From NCBI GenBank assembly GCA_022511145.1, contig JAFLSC010000006.1:1-64000 (forward strand): 64,000 bases of DNA, in the 5' to 3' direction. Shown piece by piece: positions 38,393 through 47,482 of the stretch; position 1 is the stretch's first letter; each line of letters opens with the position of its first letter. A program made the translations under genes and the position numbers. Under the pieces are notes generated by a model. That model worked only from the letters and a program-made list of their open reading frames with translations. It had not been told where the DNA came from and made no database searches. Source of the DNA: Helicobacter sp. (lineage in GTDB: Bacteria > Campylobacterota > Campylobacteria > Campylobacterales > Helicobacteraceae).

Positions 38393-38902
38393 ATGATAGA
38401 AAATAATTGTGTCGTAAGTATTGAATACGAAGTAAAAGAGACAGGAAGTAATGAAATTTTAGATTCTAACAAGGGCGAGAAACCTCTAGAATTTATTATG
38501 GGAGCAGGGCATATTATCAAAGGACTTGAAGAAGCAGTCGCCCATATGGAAGAAGGTGAAGAAAAAGAAGTCATTGTAGCTCCTGCAAATGCCTATGGAG
38601 AGTATTTTTCTGAATATGTACAAGAAGTCCCAAGAGACCAATTTAGCGGGATTGATTTGCAGCAAGGAATGACGCTTTTTGGGCAAGGTGAAAATGGTGA
38701 AACTGTGCAAGTGATTGTCAAAGATTTTAATGATGATAATGTGATTATTGATTACAATCACCCTTTAGCCGGTAAGGAGTTGCATTTTATTGTCAAGGTT
38801 TTAGGAGTGCGTGAAGCAACAGAGAATGAGTTAAATTGCGGTTTGCATTCTGGAGGACATCATCACGAGGGCGGTTGCTGTGGTGGTTGTGGTTGCCATT
38901 AA
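38393..38902 (+). CDS. slyD: FKBP-type peptidyl-prolyl isomerase SlyD
   Basis: A 169-aa proline isomerase, chaperone and metal-binding protein. The FKBP core (FIMGAGHIIKGLEEAV, VAPANAYGEYF) is interrupted by the insert-in-flap domain (VPRDQFSGIDLQQGMTLFG) and ends in a metal-binding tail rich in His and Cys (LHSGGHHHEGGCCGGCGCH). Such tails bind nickel and supply hydrogenase or urease maturation; hypA elsewhere in the window points to hydrogenase. The gene follows cpoB by 16 bp. Confidence 0.95.
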   Translation: MIENNCVVSIEYEVKETGSNEILDSNKGEKPLEFIMGAGHIIKGLEEAVAHMEEGEEKEVIVAPANAYGEYFSEYVQEVPRDQFSGIDLQQGMTLFGQGENGETVQVIVKDFNDDNVIIDYNHPLAGKELHFIVKVLGVREATENELNCGLHSGGHHHEGGCCGGCGCH

Positions 38903-38913
38903 GCCACATTTTA

Positions 38914-40074
38914 ATGAATTGTGCATTTGCCTACACTCACGCTCCTATTAGTTTTTATTTTAAGCCTAGTGCGAGGGATTTTGTGGTTGAGGAAATCCCT
39001 CTTTATGATTTTAGCGGAGAGGGTGAGCATTTAATCTTAAAAGTGAGAAAAAAGAATCTCACTACTTTTGAGCTTATTAAAACTTTCTCTAGTATTTTTG
39101 GTATCAAAGAAAAAGAAATCGGTTATGCGGGTTTAAAGGACAAAAATGCTTTGACTTTTCAATACCTTAGCTTCCCTAAAAAACAAGTTGATAATAAGAT
39201 TTTTGCTCATTTTAAACACCCTTTGATTAAGATTTTAGAACAAACTTATCATCACAATAAAATTAAAATCGGACACCTCAAAGGAAATCATTTTTTTATT
39301 AATCTTAAAAAGATTGATTCCCTCAATAACCAAAAAATTTTAAATATTATAGAAAAAATTAAAATTTATGGTATTCCTAATTATTTTGGTTATCAACGTT
39401 TTGGACAAGAGGGGAATAATTTTTTGCAAGGGTTAGAGATTATTGAGGGAAAGAAAAAGCCACGTTCCAAGAAAATTGCGAATTTTTTAATCAGTGCCTA
39501 TCAGAGTCATTTGTTTAATCAATGGCTTTCTTTAAGACTTAATCTTTCTTTTTTAATTAATTCTTCCAAAAGCACCGAGATTTTTAAAGCCCTGCAATCT
39601 TTTTTGCCTGATTATCAAATCCCTTTAATTTTTAAAGAGAAGCAATATTGTCAAAATCTCCAAAATCAACCCCATTTTTTTAAAATCTTTACAGGGGATT
39701 GTCTATGCCATTATCCTTTTGGGAGAAACTTTTTTGCTCAAGAGGAGAATCTCTCCCAAGATACTTTGCGTTTTGTAGAAAAGCAAGTCTCTGTAATGGG
39801 ATTATTAAGTGGCAAAAAATGTCCTCCAACAAGCCAAATTGCTGGAATCTTTGAAGAGCCTTTTTATGATAATAGGATTCTTAGTGTAGGGCAGAGACGT
39901 TATGCGTGGATTTTTCCTGAGCAGATTCAATACCGCTATAAAGAAGAAGAGGCTCAAGGAGAATTGCAATTTTATCTACCCAAAGGAGCGTATGCGACAA
40001 ATTTTTTAAGGGAGTTAGCTCATCAAGAATGCCAAAGTGATGAATCTAGCGAGTGCGATAAATTTACTCAATAA
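38914..40074 (+). CDS. truD: tRNA pseudouridine(13) synthase TruD
   Basis: Modifies U13 in tRNA-Glu. The 386-aa protein starts at the ATG at 38914, just after slyD; a longer frame would overlap the slyD tail. KPSARDFVVEEIPLYDFSGE is the N-terminal motif and GYAGLKDKNALTFQ holds the catalytic Asp; NYFGYQRFGQEGNN and the insertion domain follow. It is conserved next to htpX and folE in H. pylori as I recall. Confidence 0.95.
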   Translation: MNCAFAYTHAPISFYFKPSARDFVVEEIPLYDFSGEGEHLILKVRKKNLTTFELIKTFSSIFGIKEKEIGYAGLKDKNALTFQYLSFPKKQVDNKIFAHFKHPLIKILEQTYHHNKIKIGHLKGNHFFINLKKIDSLNNQKILNIIEKIKIYGIPNYFGYQRFGQEGNNFLQGLEIIEGKKKPRSKKIANFLISAYQSHLFNQWLSLRLNLSFLINSSKSTEIFKALQSFLPDYQIPLIFKEKQYCQNLQNQPHFFKIFTGDCLCHYPFGRNFFAQEENLSQDTLRFVEKQVSVMGLLSGKKCPPTSQIAGIFEEPFYDNRILSVGQRRYAWIFPEQIQYRYKEEEAQGELQFYLPKGAYATNFLRELAHQECQSDESSECDKFTQ

Positions 40075-40082
40075 GGAGTCCA

Positions 40083-41009
40083 ATGAATTTTGATACTATT
40101 ATTGCCAAAAATCGTTTCAAGACAAACTGCGTGATTGCTTTGTATGTTTTTATTTTTATTTTTGTGGGCTTATTAGTGGATATTGTGCGGATTAATGCTC
40201 CAAGTCTCGATTATGGATTTTATGTTTTATTAACAGCCCAAACTATCCCGTGGGTAACTTTAGCCCTGATTTGCGTTGCTTTGGGAATGGTGTTTTATAG
40301 TATTAGCCATTTTAAAGGGATTTTATTAAGTGGCTCTCAATACAAAGAAATCCTACGAGGCAGTGAGGCTAATGCTATTGAAAAAGAGTTAAGTGGGATT
40401 TTAAGTGAGCTTGTTAAGGAAGCAGGGATAGACTTTACCCCTAAGCTTTATCTTATGGACGCTCCTTATATGAATGCTTTTGCTAGCGGTTGGGATTCTA
40501 GCAATTCTTTAATTGCTGTTACGACAACTTTAGCCCAAAAACTTACAAGAAACGAGTTAAAAGCTGTTGTAGCTCACGAGCTAAGCCATATTCGCCACGG
40601 CGATATTCGTCTTACACTAATGGTGGGTATTTTAAGCAATATTATGCTTTTGGTTGTGAATTATGGCGTTTTTTTATTTTTGGGAAATTCAAGGGAAAAA
40701 GGAGCAAATCTTGCTCGGAGCATTTTATTGATTTTACAAATTATACTTCCGCTTTTAACGCTTGTTTTGCAAATGTTTTTGAGTCGTAGTCGTGAATATA
40801 TGGCGGATTCTGGAGCAGCTTATTTGATGGGCGAGAGTGATTCTATGATTAAGGCATTACAAAAAATTAGTGAAAATTACGCTCAATCTGATTTTTCACA
40901 AATTGATAATAATCCTACTAGAAGGGCATTGTATATCTTTGACCCTAAAGAAGTGTTTAGCACACACCCAAGTATCCCTAATCGCATTAAGGCACTTTTA
41001 GGTAAGTAA
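40083..41009 (+). CDS. htpX: HtpX-like M48 membrane zinc metalloprotease
   Basis: Inner-membrane protease for membrane protein quality control. The 308-aa protein has two N-terminal transmembrane helices, the zinc site VVAHELSHIRHGDIRL (HExxH), two more hydrophobic segments, and the third ligand in SREYMADSGAAYLMG. THPSIPNRIKAL is the usual C-terminal motif. It begins 8 bp after truD with AAGGAG. Confidence 0.95.
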   Translation: MNFDTIIAKNRFKTNCVIALYVFIFIFVGLLVDIVRINAPSLDYGFYVLLTAQTIPWVTLALICVALGMVFYSISHFKGILLSGSQYKEILRGSEANAIEKELSGILSELVKEAGIDFTPKLYLMDAPYMNAFASGWDSSNSLIAVTTTLAQKLTRNELKAVVAHELSHIRHGDIRLTLMVGILSNIMLLVVNYGVFLFLGNSREKGANLARSILLILQIILPLLTLVLQMFLSRSREYMADSGAAYLMGESDSMIKALQKISENYAQSDFSQIDNNPTRRALYIFDPKEVFSTHPSIPNRIKALLGK

Positions 41010-41062
41010 AAAGATAGCGTGTCATTGTAGAGATTTGGAGAAATAAAAATAAGGAAACAAAA

Positions 41063-41602
41063 ATGGAAGAAAATATCAGAAAATTTTTTGATTTTATTGG
41101 AGAAGATAGGCAAAGAGAAGGGTTGCTTGATACACCAAAAAGGGTTATTCAAAGTTGGGAGTATCTCTTTAGTGGGTATAAAAGCAATCCCAAAGAGATA
41201 TTAGGACGCGTATTTATTGATGGGGCGTGTGATGAAATGGTGGTGCTTAAGGCTATTGAATTTTACTCGATTTGTGAGCATCACCTTTTACCTTTTTTTG
41301 GTAAAATTTCTATTGGCTATATCCCAGATTCTAGGGTTGTGGGTATTTCTAAGCTTGCTCGCTTGGTTGAAGTATTTTCTAGGCGATTGCAGATTCAAGA
41401 GAAAATGACTTCCCAAATTGCTGATACATTAATGGAGGTTTTGCAACCTAAGGGGGTTATGGTTGTTGCTGAAGCAAAGCATATGTGTATGGTAATGCGA
41501 GGTGTGGAAAAACAAAATAGCCTAATGATAACCAGTGCAGTTAGGGGACTTTTTAAAAGCGATCCACGCACAAGAGAGGAGTTTATGGGGCATATCAGAT
41601 AA
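41063..41602 (+). CDS. folE: GTP cyclohydrolase I (FolE)
   Basis: Converts GTP to 7,8-dihydroneopterin triphosphate for folate and queuosine-type pathways. The 179-aa sequence carries the zinc ligand motif CEHHLLPFFGKISIGYIP, GISKLARLVEVFSRRLQIQE, and KHMCMVMRGVEKQNS with the second cysteine. It is the last gene of the long plus-strand run; a dispersed repeat follows its stop. Confidence 0.97.
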   Translation: MEENIRKFFDFIGEDRQREGLLDTPKRVIQSWEYLFSGYKSNPKEILGRVFIDGACDEMVVLKAIEFYSICEHHLLPFFGKISIGYIPDSRVVGISKLARLVEVFSRRLQIQEKMTSQIADTLMEVLQPKGVMVVAEAKHMCMVMRGVEKQNSLMITSAVRGLFKSDPRTREEFMGHIR

Positions 41603-41607
41603 TTCCT

Positions 41608-41804
41608 CGTCATTGCATTTTATTCCGTTATTGCGAGGAAGTTTAGTTCCGAAGCAATCTAAAATAATCTCAATTAATCTTTAAAATCCAAAGCAAAGAT
41701 GGTTACAATAAGCTAAATTAGAGATTGCCACGAAAAATCTTAGTGATTTTTCTCGCAATGACGCCAAAACATAGATTATCACGAGGCTAATGCCTCTTGC
41801 AATA
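41608..41804. repeat. Dispersed ATTGC/GCAAT palindromic repeat, copy B
   Basis: The convergent gap after folE is made of repeat units. First unit: TCATTGC... TTATTGCGAGGAAG to CCGAAGCAATCT. Second unit: GATTGCCACGAAAAATC, 5-nt loop, GATTTTTCTCGCAATGAC, a strong hairpin (8-bp perfect inner arms plus ATTGC/GCAAT outer arms). Bases 41682-41762 match 55645-55723 except for two single-base indels. It may also terminate transcription of the converging genes. Confidence 0.85.
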
Positions 41805-41808
41805 CAAA

Positions 41809-42363
41809 TTAATCAAAAATCTCCCATAACGCTTGTTTGATAATTTCTTCTAAAGGTATGCCATAAAGATTTGAAATTTGGATTCCTACCAAAAAAACGA
41901 GTATCATAAAAATCACAAATCCTATCAGCATTAAAATAATAAAATTTCTCAAAAGTTTGAGGTAAAATTGCTCATCTAAGCTTTCATCAAGTGCTTTATA
42001 AAATATAAACCAATCTATAAAAAAGCTAATCCAAATCCCAAGAATAAAGAGTAGGGTAATGCCGATTAATCCAAATAAAAAAATCGAAATATAGGGTGAT
42101 AGGATAGCATTAAAATCATAGAGATTTGCACCCCACATTAAAACAATATAGCTAATATGAAAGCCTAAAATCACAAAGATAAAAAGCAGCAAAAAGAATA
42201 GTTTTTGAATCCAAAATTCTGTTGTGCTTAAATAAGAGGAAAATTCTTTGCAAATGATTTTTCTTATTTGTGTATCTTCTTTGCCCTCATTCCTCAAATC
42301 AATGATTTGCGATTTCAAGTCTTTTAGCCAAGCTTTCCTTGAAGGGATAGCATTATTTTGCAT
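41809..42363 (-). CDS. Hypothetical three-TM membrane protein
   Basis: A 184-aa protein with a charged cytoplasmic N-terminus (AWLKDLKSQIIDLRNEGKED) and three or four hydrophobic segments (about residues 55-80, 92-118, 135-165). I do not recognise the family. The charged N-terminal helix pattern resembles small permease-associated proteins, but no function is assigned. It is on the minus strand after the UbiD-family gene, 49 bp downstream, and converges on folE. Confidence 0.65.
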   Translation of the reverse strand: MQNNAIPSRKAWLKDLKSQIIDLRNEGKEDTQIRKIICKEFSSYLSTTEFWIQKLFFLLLFIFVILGFHISYIVLMWGANLYDFNAILSPYISIFLFGLIGITLLFILGIWISFFIDWFIFYKALDESLDEQFYLKLLRNFIILMLIGFVIFMILVFLVGIQISNLYGIPLEEIIKQALWEIFD

Positions 42364-42412
42364 TGAAAATCCTTATTGTATTTTTAGGAATTATGCCTTG
42401 AATTTGTCAAGA

Positions 42413-44308
42413 TTATTTTAATTTATCAAGATTTGCCAAATTTGTGGCATAAGATTTATCAATATGGAATTTTTGGTATAAGGCTTCTAGTTCTTGATGA
42501 TTTAAGTTACCAAGCAGATTTCTTGCTTCTAGTTCATCAAGAATTTCTCTTTGGCAGTCTGTCTCTTTAGGCCATTCTCTGAAATATTCATCTTTTGCGT
42601 TTTTATCGGTTGCATCAATCACTATTATTTTACCCACAAAGACAATATCCCTTTTGGCATCGATATTATTAACCACTCGCCATAAAATCATATACAAATT
42701 ATCCAAATCATTTTTATGGGCGTCTAAAATCACAAGGATTCTAAGGTGCTTTTCAAGCTTTTTAAGAGCTTCTTGATTAAGTGTTTGGGTAAGGGAATCT
42801 TGTTTATTGACTCCTAGTAATGTGATAGGATTTTGGGTTTGGGTATAAAATTGCCGCACTATAACCAAATGATTAAAAATCTCTTTGAGTTTTGGCATAA
42901 GTTGCTCTTGATTTAAAATCTCAAGTTGAGTTTGATTTTTTGGGCTTTTATCGTAAGGGTTTTGATAATCCACACAATCTATGCCAAGCTTACCGCCTTG
43001 TGCGTATTGTGGTGAAGCGTGGTCGAGTGCATCACAGATACCGTGCGTAATGAGGCATTTTTGCACACAAAAGCGATTAAGAATATAGGGGATAATTTCT
43101 TTGGAATTTAGATTTGGTGCATCTTCACCAACAAAAATAGCGTGTTTGACAAAACTCATCTGTCCAACTCCCCAAAAAGCGTGCATACTCTGCTCGGCAC
43201 TAGCAGGAAAGTTTGCTTTAATTTTAGCTAAAATGAGATTATGAAAAACCCCATTTTCTGGCATATAATAATCAATCAAATCGGGCGTAGTGGTTTGTAA
43301 AAGAGGGAGAAAAATCCTCTCTGTGGGGTAACCTAAATATTTATCCTCCAAAGGCGGTTTTCCTACAATGGTGGCAAGATAGACAGGATTTTTTTTGTGC
43401 GTAATAGCACTAAGCTCTAAAATCGGATAGGGTTCAATGGGGGTATAAAATCCTGTATGGTCTCCAAATCGTCCTTCATCTTTGAGTTTATGAGGGTCAA
43501 CCCAACCTTCAAGCACAAAATCACAATCATAAGGCACACTAAGGGGATTGCTAACACAAGGGACAAGCTTTGGTTTTTGCTTTTTAATAAAACCATAGAG
43601 AGCAAGCTCAAAGATTCCTTTAGGGAGAGGAGCAGTCGCACACCAAGTATAGAGTGGATTACCGCCAATCCCGATACTCACTGGCATTTTTTGGTTAGCT
43701 TGTTGGTATTCTTCTAAAAGACGCATTGAGTCTTTGTGGATTTGCCAATGCAATCCCAAATGTTTTTTGTCAAAGACTTGCAGACGATACATACCCAAGT
43801 TTTTGATTTTTCCATCAAGACTTTGAGTGTAACACTGCCCCATTGTGATAAATTTTCCTCCATCTTCACTCCAAGTCTTTAAAATCGGCAAAGATTCCAA
43901 ATCTAAAGTGTCGCTATAATGGATAACTTCTTGACAAAGTCCTTTTGTGGTTTGGATTTTGGGGGAACAAAATCGCAAATTCATAAGGTTATGAAGTGTT
44001 TTAAAGCCCTCTTGGAGATTTGTTGGGGGTTTGGTTTTGATAAAATCAGCAATTTGAGTAGCAATCGCTTCAATATCACCAAAGAAAAGCTTAATACGGC
44101 TAAAACTCCCAAAAAGATTCATTAAGACAGGGTATTGATAGTGTATCCCTAGAGCTTTATCCACAGGATTAGTAAAGAGCAAGGCTTTGGAATCCTCTTT
44201 TTTAACCTCCAAATAAGCAATGGTAGGGATTTCTAGATTCACATCAACTTCTTGTGTGATGATTTTGATTTCATTATGGGCTTTGAGTAAGTCAATTGTT
44301 GCCCTCAT
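42413..44308 (-). CDS. UbiD-family prenyl-FMN decarboxylase
   Basis: A 631-aa member of the UbiD (3-octaprenyl-4-hydroxybenzoate decarboxylase) family, which uses prenylated FMN. ESGGKFITMGQCYTQ-like DGGKFITMGQCYTQSLDGK, IGIGGNPLYTWCATAPLP, and EGRFGDHTGFYTPIEPYP with the conserved E-x-x-R-FGDHTG metal/flavin region are diagnostic. Campylobacterota make menaquinone by the futalosine pathway, where a UbiD homologue is proposed for a late decarboxylation, so that is the likeliest job. The partner UbiX gene is not in the window. It is larger than E. coli UbiD (about 500 aa), with extra C-terminal sequence. Confidence 0.88.
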   Translation of the reverse strand: MRATIDLLKAHNEIKIITQEVDVNLEIPTIAYLEVKKEDSKALLFTNPVDKALGIHYQYPVLMNLFGSFSRIKLFFGDIEAIATQIADFIKTKPPTNLQEGFKTLHNLMNLRFCSPKIQTTKGLCQEVIHYSDTLDLESLPILKTWSEDGGKFITMGQCYTQSLDGKIKNLGMYRLQVFDKKHLGLHWQIHKDSMRLLEEYQQANQKMPVSIGIGGNPLYTWCATAPLPKGIFELALYGFIKKQKPKLVPCVSNPLSVPYDCDFVLEGWVDPHKLKDEGRFGDHTGFYTPIEPYPILELSAITHKKNPVYLATIVGKPPLEDKYLGYPTERIFLPLLQTTTPDLIDYYMPENGVFHNLILAKIKANFPASAEQSMHAFWGVGQMSFVKHAIFVGEDAPNLNSKEIIPYILNRFCVQKCLITHGICDALDHASPQYAQGGKLGIDCVDYQNPYDKSPKNQTQLEILNQEQLMPKLKEIFNHLVIVRQFYTQTQNPITLLGVNKQDSLTQTLNQEALKKLEKHLRILVILDAHKNDLDNLYMILWRVVNNIDAKRDIVFVGKIIVIDATDKNAKDEYFREWPKETDCQREILDELEARNLLGNLNHQELEALYQKFHIDKSYATNLANLDKLK

Positions 44309-44317
44309 ATTCCACTC

Positions 44318-45076
44318 CTAAATTAATTCTAATTTACGGATAATCAAAAATCTAGCCGAGAGATAAAGCAAGACTGAAATAAGGCTTACTAGCAAAATTT
44401 GATAAATCAAAAAGCCCGTGCCTCTTATATCGTAATCTAGCATTTCTTGAAAGTTTGAAAAAAACATCACGCTAATGACAGCACTAAAGATACTAATAAC
44501 AATATATAAGCCCATATAAAAGCAAAAGCCTATAATAAATCTAAAATTTTGGATATGCCACACATTAAGGAGTGTTAAAACAAGCAAAAACATCATCAAA
44601 GCTTCCAAAATCCCTACGATAATAAAAACAATTATTAAAGGTTTCCTCGTTAGGATTTCAAGGATTACTCTATACATACTTAAAGCTTCTATATCACCAT
44701 AGACAGAAACCACTTGCAAAAAAACAAAAATCACAAGCAGACTTGAGAGAGCAATTAAAATCACATTGCTTAGGATTTTGGCAATCAAAATCGTATCAAG
44801 TTTCAAGGGTAAGCAAAAAAGCAAATGCCCAAATTCTCCAAAAAGATATTTGCCAAAAGAATTAATAATCGTCAAAAATTGCACGATTATTAAACCCATA
44901 AAAGACCCTACACTTGCTGTAATAGAGATTATAGCGATGATAGCCCAAAACGCACTCTCTACTTCAAACACAAATTTTAAATTAGCTGCAAGAAACATAG
45001 AAATACAATATAACGCACATACAATAAGATAGGCGGATAGATTGCGTGAAAGCTCCCATTTCAGTAATTTTATCAT
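44318..45076 (-). CDS. ABC transporter permease (ABC-2 type)
   Basis: A 252-aa integral membrane protein with six predicted hydrophobic segments and an N-terminal amphipathic start (MIKLLKWELSRNLSAYLI), the usual layout of an ABC-2 permease. It overlaps the upstream ATPase gene by 4 bp, so the two form one exporter. The substrate cannot be read from sequence. Confidence 0.8.
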   Translation of the reverse strand: MIKLLKWELSRNLSAYLIVCALYCISMFLAANLKFVFEVESAFWAIIAIISITASVGSFMGLIIVQFLTIINSFGKYLFGEFGHLLFCLPLKLDTILIAKILSNVILIALSSLLVIFVFLQVVSVYGDIEALSMYRVILEILTRKPLIIVFIIVGILEALMMFLLVLTLLNVWHIQNFRFIIGFCFYMGLYIVISIFSAVISVMFFSNFQEMLDYDIRGTGFLIYQILLVSLISVLLYLSARFLIIRKLELI

Positions 45077-45759
45077 TTAAAAGACTCCTTGAATGCTTCT
45101 TCTAAAGAGGGGTATTGGCTTAAGATTTGCTCTAAGCTTTGGTATAAAGCCACTTTGCCTTCTTTAAGAAAAATCGCTTCATCAATGATTTTTTGGACAT
45201 CACTAAGCAAGTGTGTGGCTAAAATCACACTAGCATCTTTGGCGTAATTTTCCAAGATTAATTTAAAAACATTCTCCCTTGCCACAGGATCAACCCCTGC
45301 AATGGGTTCATCAAAAATATAAAGTTTGGCATTGCGTGAGAGGGTAAGCATTAGGGCAACTTTTTCTTGATTGCCTTTGGAGAGGGATTTGATTTTGCTT
45401 TTTTCATCAAGTTTGAGAGTGTGAAGGATTTTTTGGGCTTTATCCTTATCAAAATCTGCAAAGAAATCCGCAAAAAAGCGACAAGATTCTTGAATGCTCC
45501 AAAAAGTCGGGATTGCGTTTTTATCTGCCAAATAAGAAATCATCGCTTTGGTTTCCTCACCTAAGGGAATACCATTAATTTTCACGCTCCCGCTAAATTG
45601 ACGCAAAAGCCCAACAAGGACTTTAATCAAAGTCGTTTTACCACTCCCATTAGGACCTAAAAGCCCGATAATTTTGCCTTGTGGTAAGGTTAGATTGATA
45701 TTATCAAGGGCTTTATGGTTGCCATAAGATTTTGTAAGATTTTCTAAAGTTATTAGCAT
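45073..45759 (-). CDS. ABC transporter ATP-binding protein
   Basis: A 228-aa ATPase with Walker A GLLGPNGSGKTTLIKVL, signature region IKSLSKGNQEKVALM, Walker B KLYIFDEPIAGVDPV and the switch histidine in VILATHLLSDV. The start chosen is the ATG at 45759 behind AAGAAGTG; a longer frame adds a non-conserved N-terminus. Similar to single-domain exporters of drugs, bacitracin or membrane components. It is paired with the adjacent permease. Confidence 0.9.
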   Translation of the reverse strand: MLITLENLTKSYGNHKALDNINLTLPQGKIIGLLGPNGSGKTTLIKVLVGLLRQFSGSVKINGIPLGEETKAMISYLADKNAIPTFWSIQESCRFFADFFADFDKDKAQKILHTLKLDEKSKIKSLSKGNQEKVALMLTLSRNAKLYIFDEPIAGVDPVARENVFKLILENYAKDASVILATHLLSDVQKIIDEAIFLKEGKVALYQSLEQILSQYPSLEEAFKESFK

Positions 45760-45858
45760 TGCACTTCTTTTTAAGTAAAATTTTTGCAAATTATACAAAA
45801 AATTTCTAATAATTCCTAGAATTTAGGAATCCTACTTTTTGATTTTAAAAAAATAAAG

Positions 45859-45864
45859 TATAAT
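45859..45864 (+). promoter_or_regulatory. Candidate -10 box for DASS transporter
   Basis: TATAAT preceded by AAAG, 33 bp upstream of the transporter start, in the divergent gap with the ABC ATPase gene. Confidence 0.55.
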
Positions 45865-45896
45865 TTTATGTTAATTTTATGTAGGGAATAGGATAG

Positions 45897-47303
45897 ATGA
45901 AACTTCGTTTAAAATCAAGAACAAGAAAACTCCGCATAAAAACTCGTAATCAAGTTTTCATAGGCGTCCTTGTCGCTTTTTTCTTTGCTGCTTTAGCGTG
46001 GGGATTGAGTTTGTTTTATTATCAAGCCTCTTGGCAGGTAAGTGCTTTTGCTGGGATTTTAGCCTTTTTGATTGTGCTTTGGACAAATGGGGCTTTACCA
46101 CTAGGTATGGTTTCACTGCTACCGATAGTGTTATTCCCTGCTTTTGGGATTTTAGATATTAAAAGTGCAACAAGCAATTATGCTAATCCTATCATTTTTC
46201 TTTTTTTGGGTGGATTTATGATTGCCACAGCGGTTGAAAAAATCGGTTTACACAAAGTGATTGCCAAAATGCTTTTATCACATTTCCCTAAAACTCCCAA
46301 AGGTATTATTACTGCGTTTGGGGTAGCTAGTGTAGCTTTGGGAAGCACGCTTTCTAATTCCACTGTGGCTTTATTGCTTGTCCCCATTGCTCTTTCTATC
46401 ACACAAGAGCCAAAGCTCAAAACTCGATTTCTCTTAGCCGTAGCTTTTGGGGCAAGTATCAGTGGGATTACTACACCTATTGGTACACCGCCTAATCTTA
46501 TTTTTATCGGATTTTTACAAACGGTAGGTTTAGGGACGATTAGCTTTGTAGGCTGGATTCTTTTAATGTTGCCTTTAAGTATTTGTATGCTTTATGCGAT
46601 GATTCAAATCCTCTCTTTTGGGTTAAACAAAGAAGAAATTAATATTGATGCCTTTGGGGGTGTTAGTGTGAATTTTGAACATAAAAGGCTTTTGGTGTTT
46701 TTGGCTATTTTGCTAGGGATTTTGGTTTTAAATTCGCCTATTAAGCCGATTTATTCTGGTTTAGGATTTAATGAAAATCTGATTTTGCTCTCTTTTGGGC
46801 TTTTAATGTTTATCCCTAAAATTGGTTTTCTTACTTGGGAGGATTCTCGCAGTATTCCCTATGAAATTAATTTCTTATTTGGAGCAGGATTTTGCGTGGC
46901 GATGGCAATCTCCAAGATTCAGCTTGGTGAGGCATTTGGGAGCGTATTGGGCTTTTTTGGAACTTTACCTTTAATTTTATTTGTGGTGTGTGTTTGCTTC
47001 TTTGTCTTACTTTTAACAATGTTTATTAGTTCCACTGCCTTAAGTGCAATTTTGCTCTCTGTGCTTTATGCTTCCACTAAGGAAGTGTTAGAACCGCAAC
47101 TTCAAAGCCTTATTATGCTTATTGCAACAATTTGTGTAGGATTTTCTTTCTTGCTGCCTTTCTCAACACCACCTAATGCGATTGTGGCTAATCGCGGTGG
47201 TGTGAAAGTGTGGGATATGTTTAGATTTGGCTTTATTTTGAGTTTATGCGGTATCGCTCTCATTATAATCTTTGGAATGCTTTATTGGCGATGGTTTTTA
47301 TAA
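45897..47303 (+). CDS. DASS/SLC13 family anion transporter
   Basis: A 468-aa membrane symporter with about eleven hydrophobic segments after a basic N-terminus. The family's repeated SNT-type motif is visible as LGSTLSNSTVALLLVPIALS with TTPIGTPPNLIFIGFL following, and again in the second half as TMFISSTALSAILL and PFSTPPNAIVANRGGV. These are the sodium/carboxylate sites of DASS carriers. Substrates may be C4-dicarboxylates or other anions. It is flanked by a repeat copy. Confidence 0.9.
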   Translation: MKLRLKSRTRKLRIKTRNQVFIGVLVAFFFAALAWGLSLFYYQASWQVSAFAGILAFLIVLWTNGALPLGMVSLLPIVLFPAFGILDIKSATSNYANPIIFLFLGGFMIATAVEKIGLHKVIAKMLLSHFPKTPKGIITAFGVASVALGSTLSNSTVALLLVPIALSITQEPKLKTRFLLAVAFGASISGITTPIGTPPNLIFIGFLQTVGLGTISFVGWILLMLPLSICMLYAMIQILSFGLNKEEINIDAFGGVSVNFEHKRLLVFLAILLGILVLNSPIKPIYSGLGFNENLILLSFGLLMFIPKIGFLTWEDSRSIPYEINFLFGAGFCVAMAISKIQLGEAFGSVLGFFGTLPLILFVVCVCFFVLLLTMFISSTALSAILLSVLYASTKEVLEPQLQSLIMLIATICVGFSFLLPFSTPPNAIVANRGGVKVWDMFRFGFILSLCGIALIIIFGMLYWRWFL

Positions 47304-47334
47304 AATCTATCTCAATGTGGTATAATTTAGGGAA

Positions 47335-47472
47335 TTTTTCACACCTCGTGGCTCTCGCAATGACGCTCAAAGATTGCCACGAATGCTACGCATTCTTACT
47401 AATGGCATTCTACCTCAATCGTCATTGTATTACCTTTGTCATTGCGAAGTGTTAGCTGAAGCAATCTAAACA
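47335..47472. repeat. Dispersed palindromic repeat, copy C
   Basis: Copies of the repeat lie between the DASS gene and the acyltransferase: CTCTCGCAATGACG, AGATTGCCACGAATGCTACGC, then GTCATTGCGAAGTGTTAGCT leading to GAAGCAATCT. A TATAAT at 47321-47326 just before it may be a promoter, in which case the repeat is transcribed as part of the next gene's leader. Confidence 0.75.
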
Positions 47473-47482
47473 AGGAGTTTTA

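Noticed and set aside
38836..40074. Longer TruD starting inside slyD
   Set aside because: The added residues are slyD tail codons in another frame; the ATG at 38914 starts just before the conserved region.
47246..47455. A 69-aa plus-strand open frame overlapping the DASS gene end
   Set aside because: Most of it is the DASS gene in another frame followed by repeat copy C; no independent start signal.
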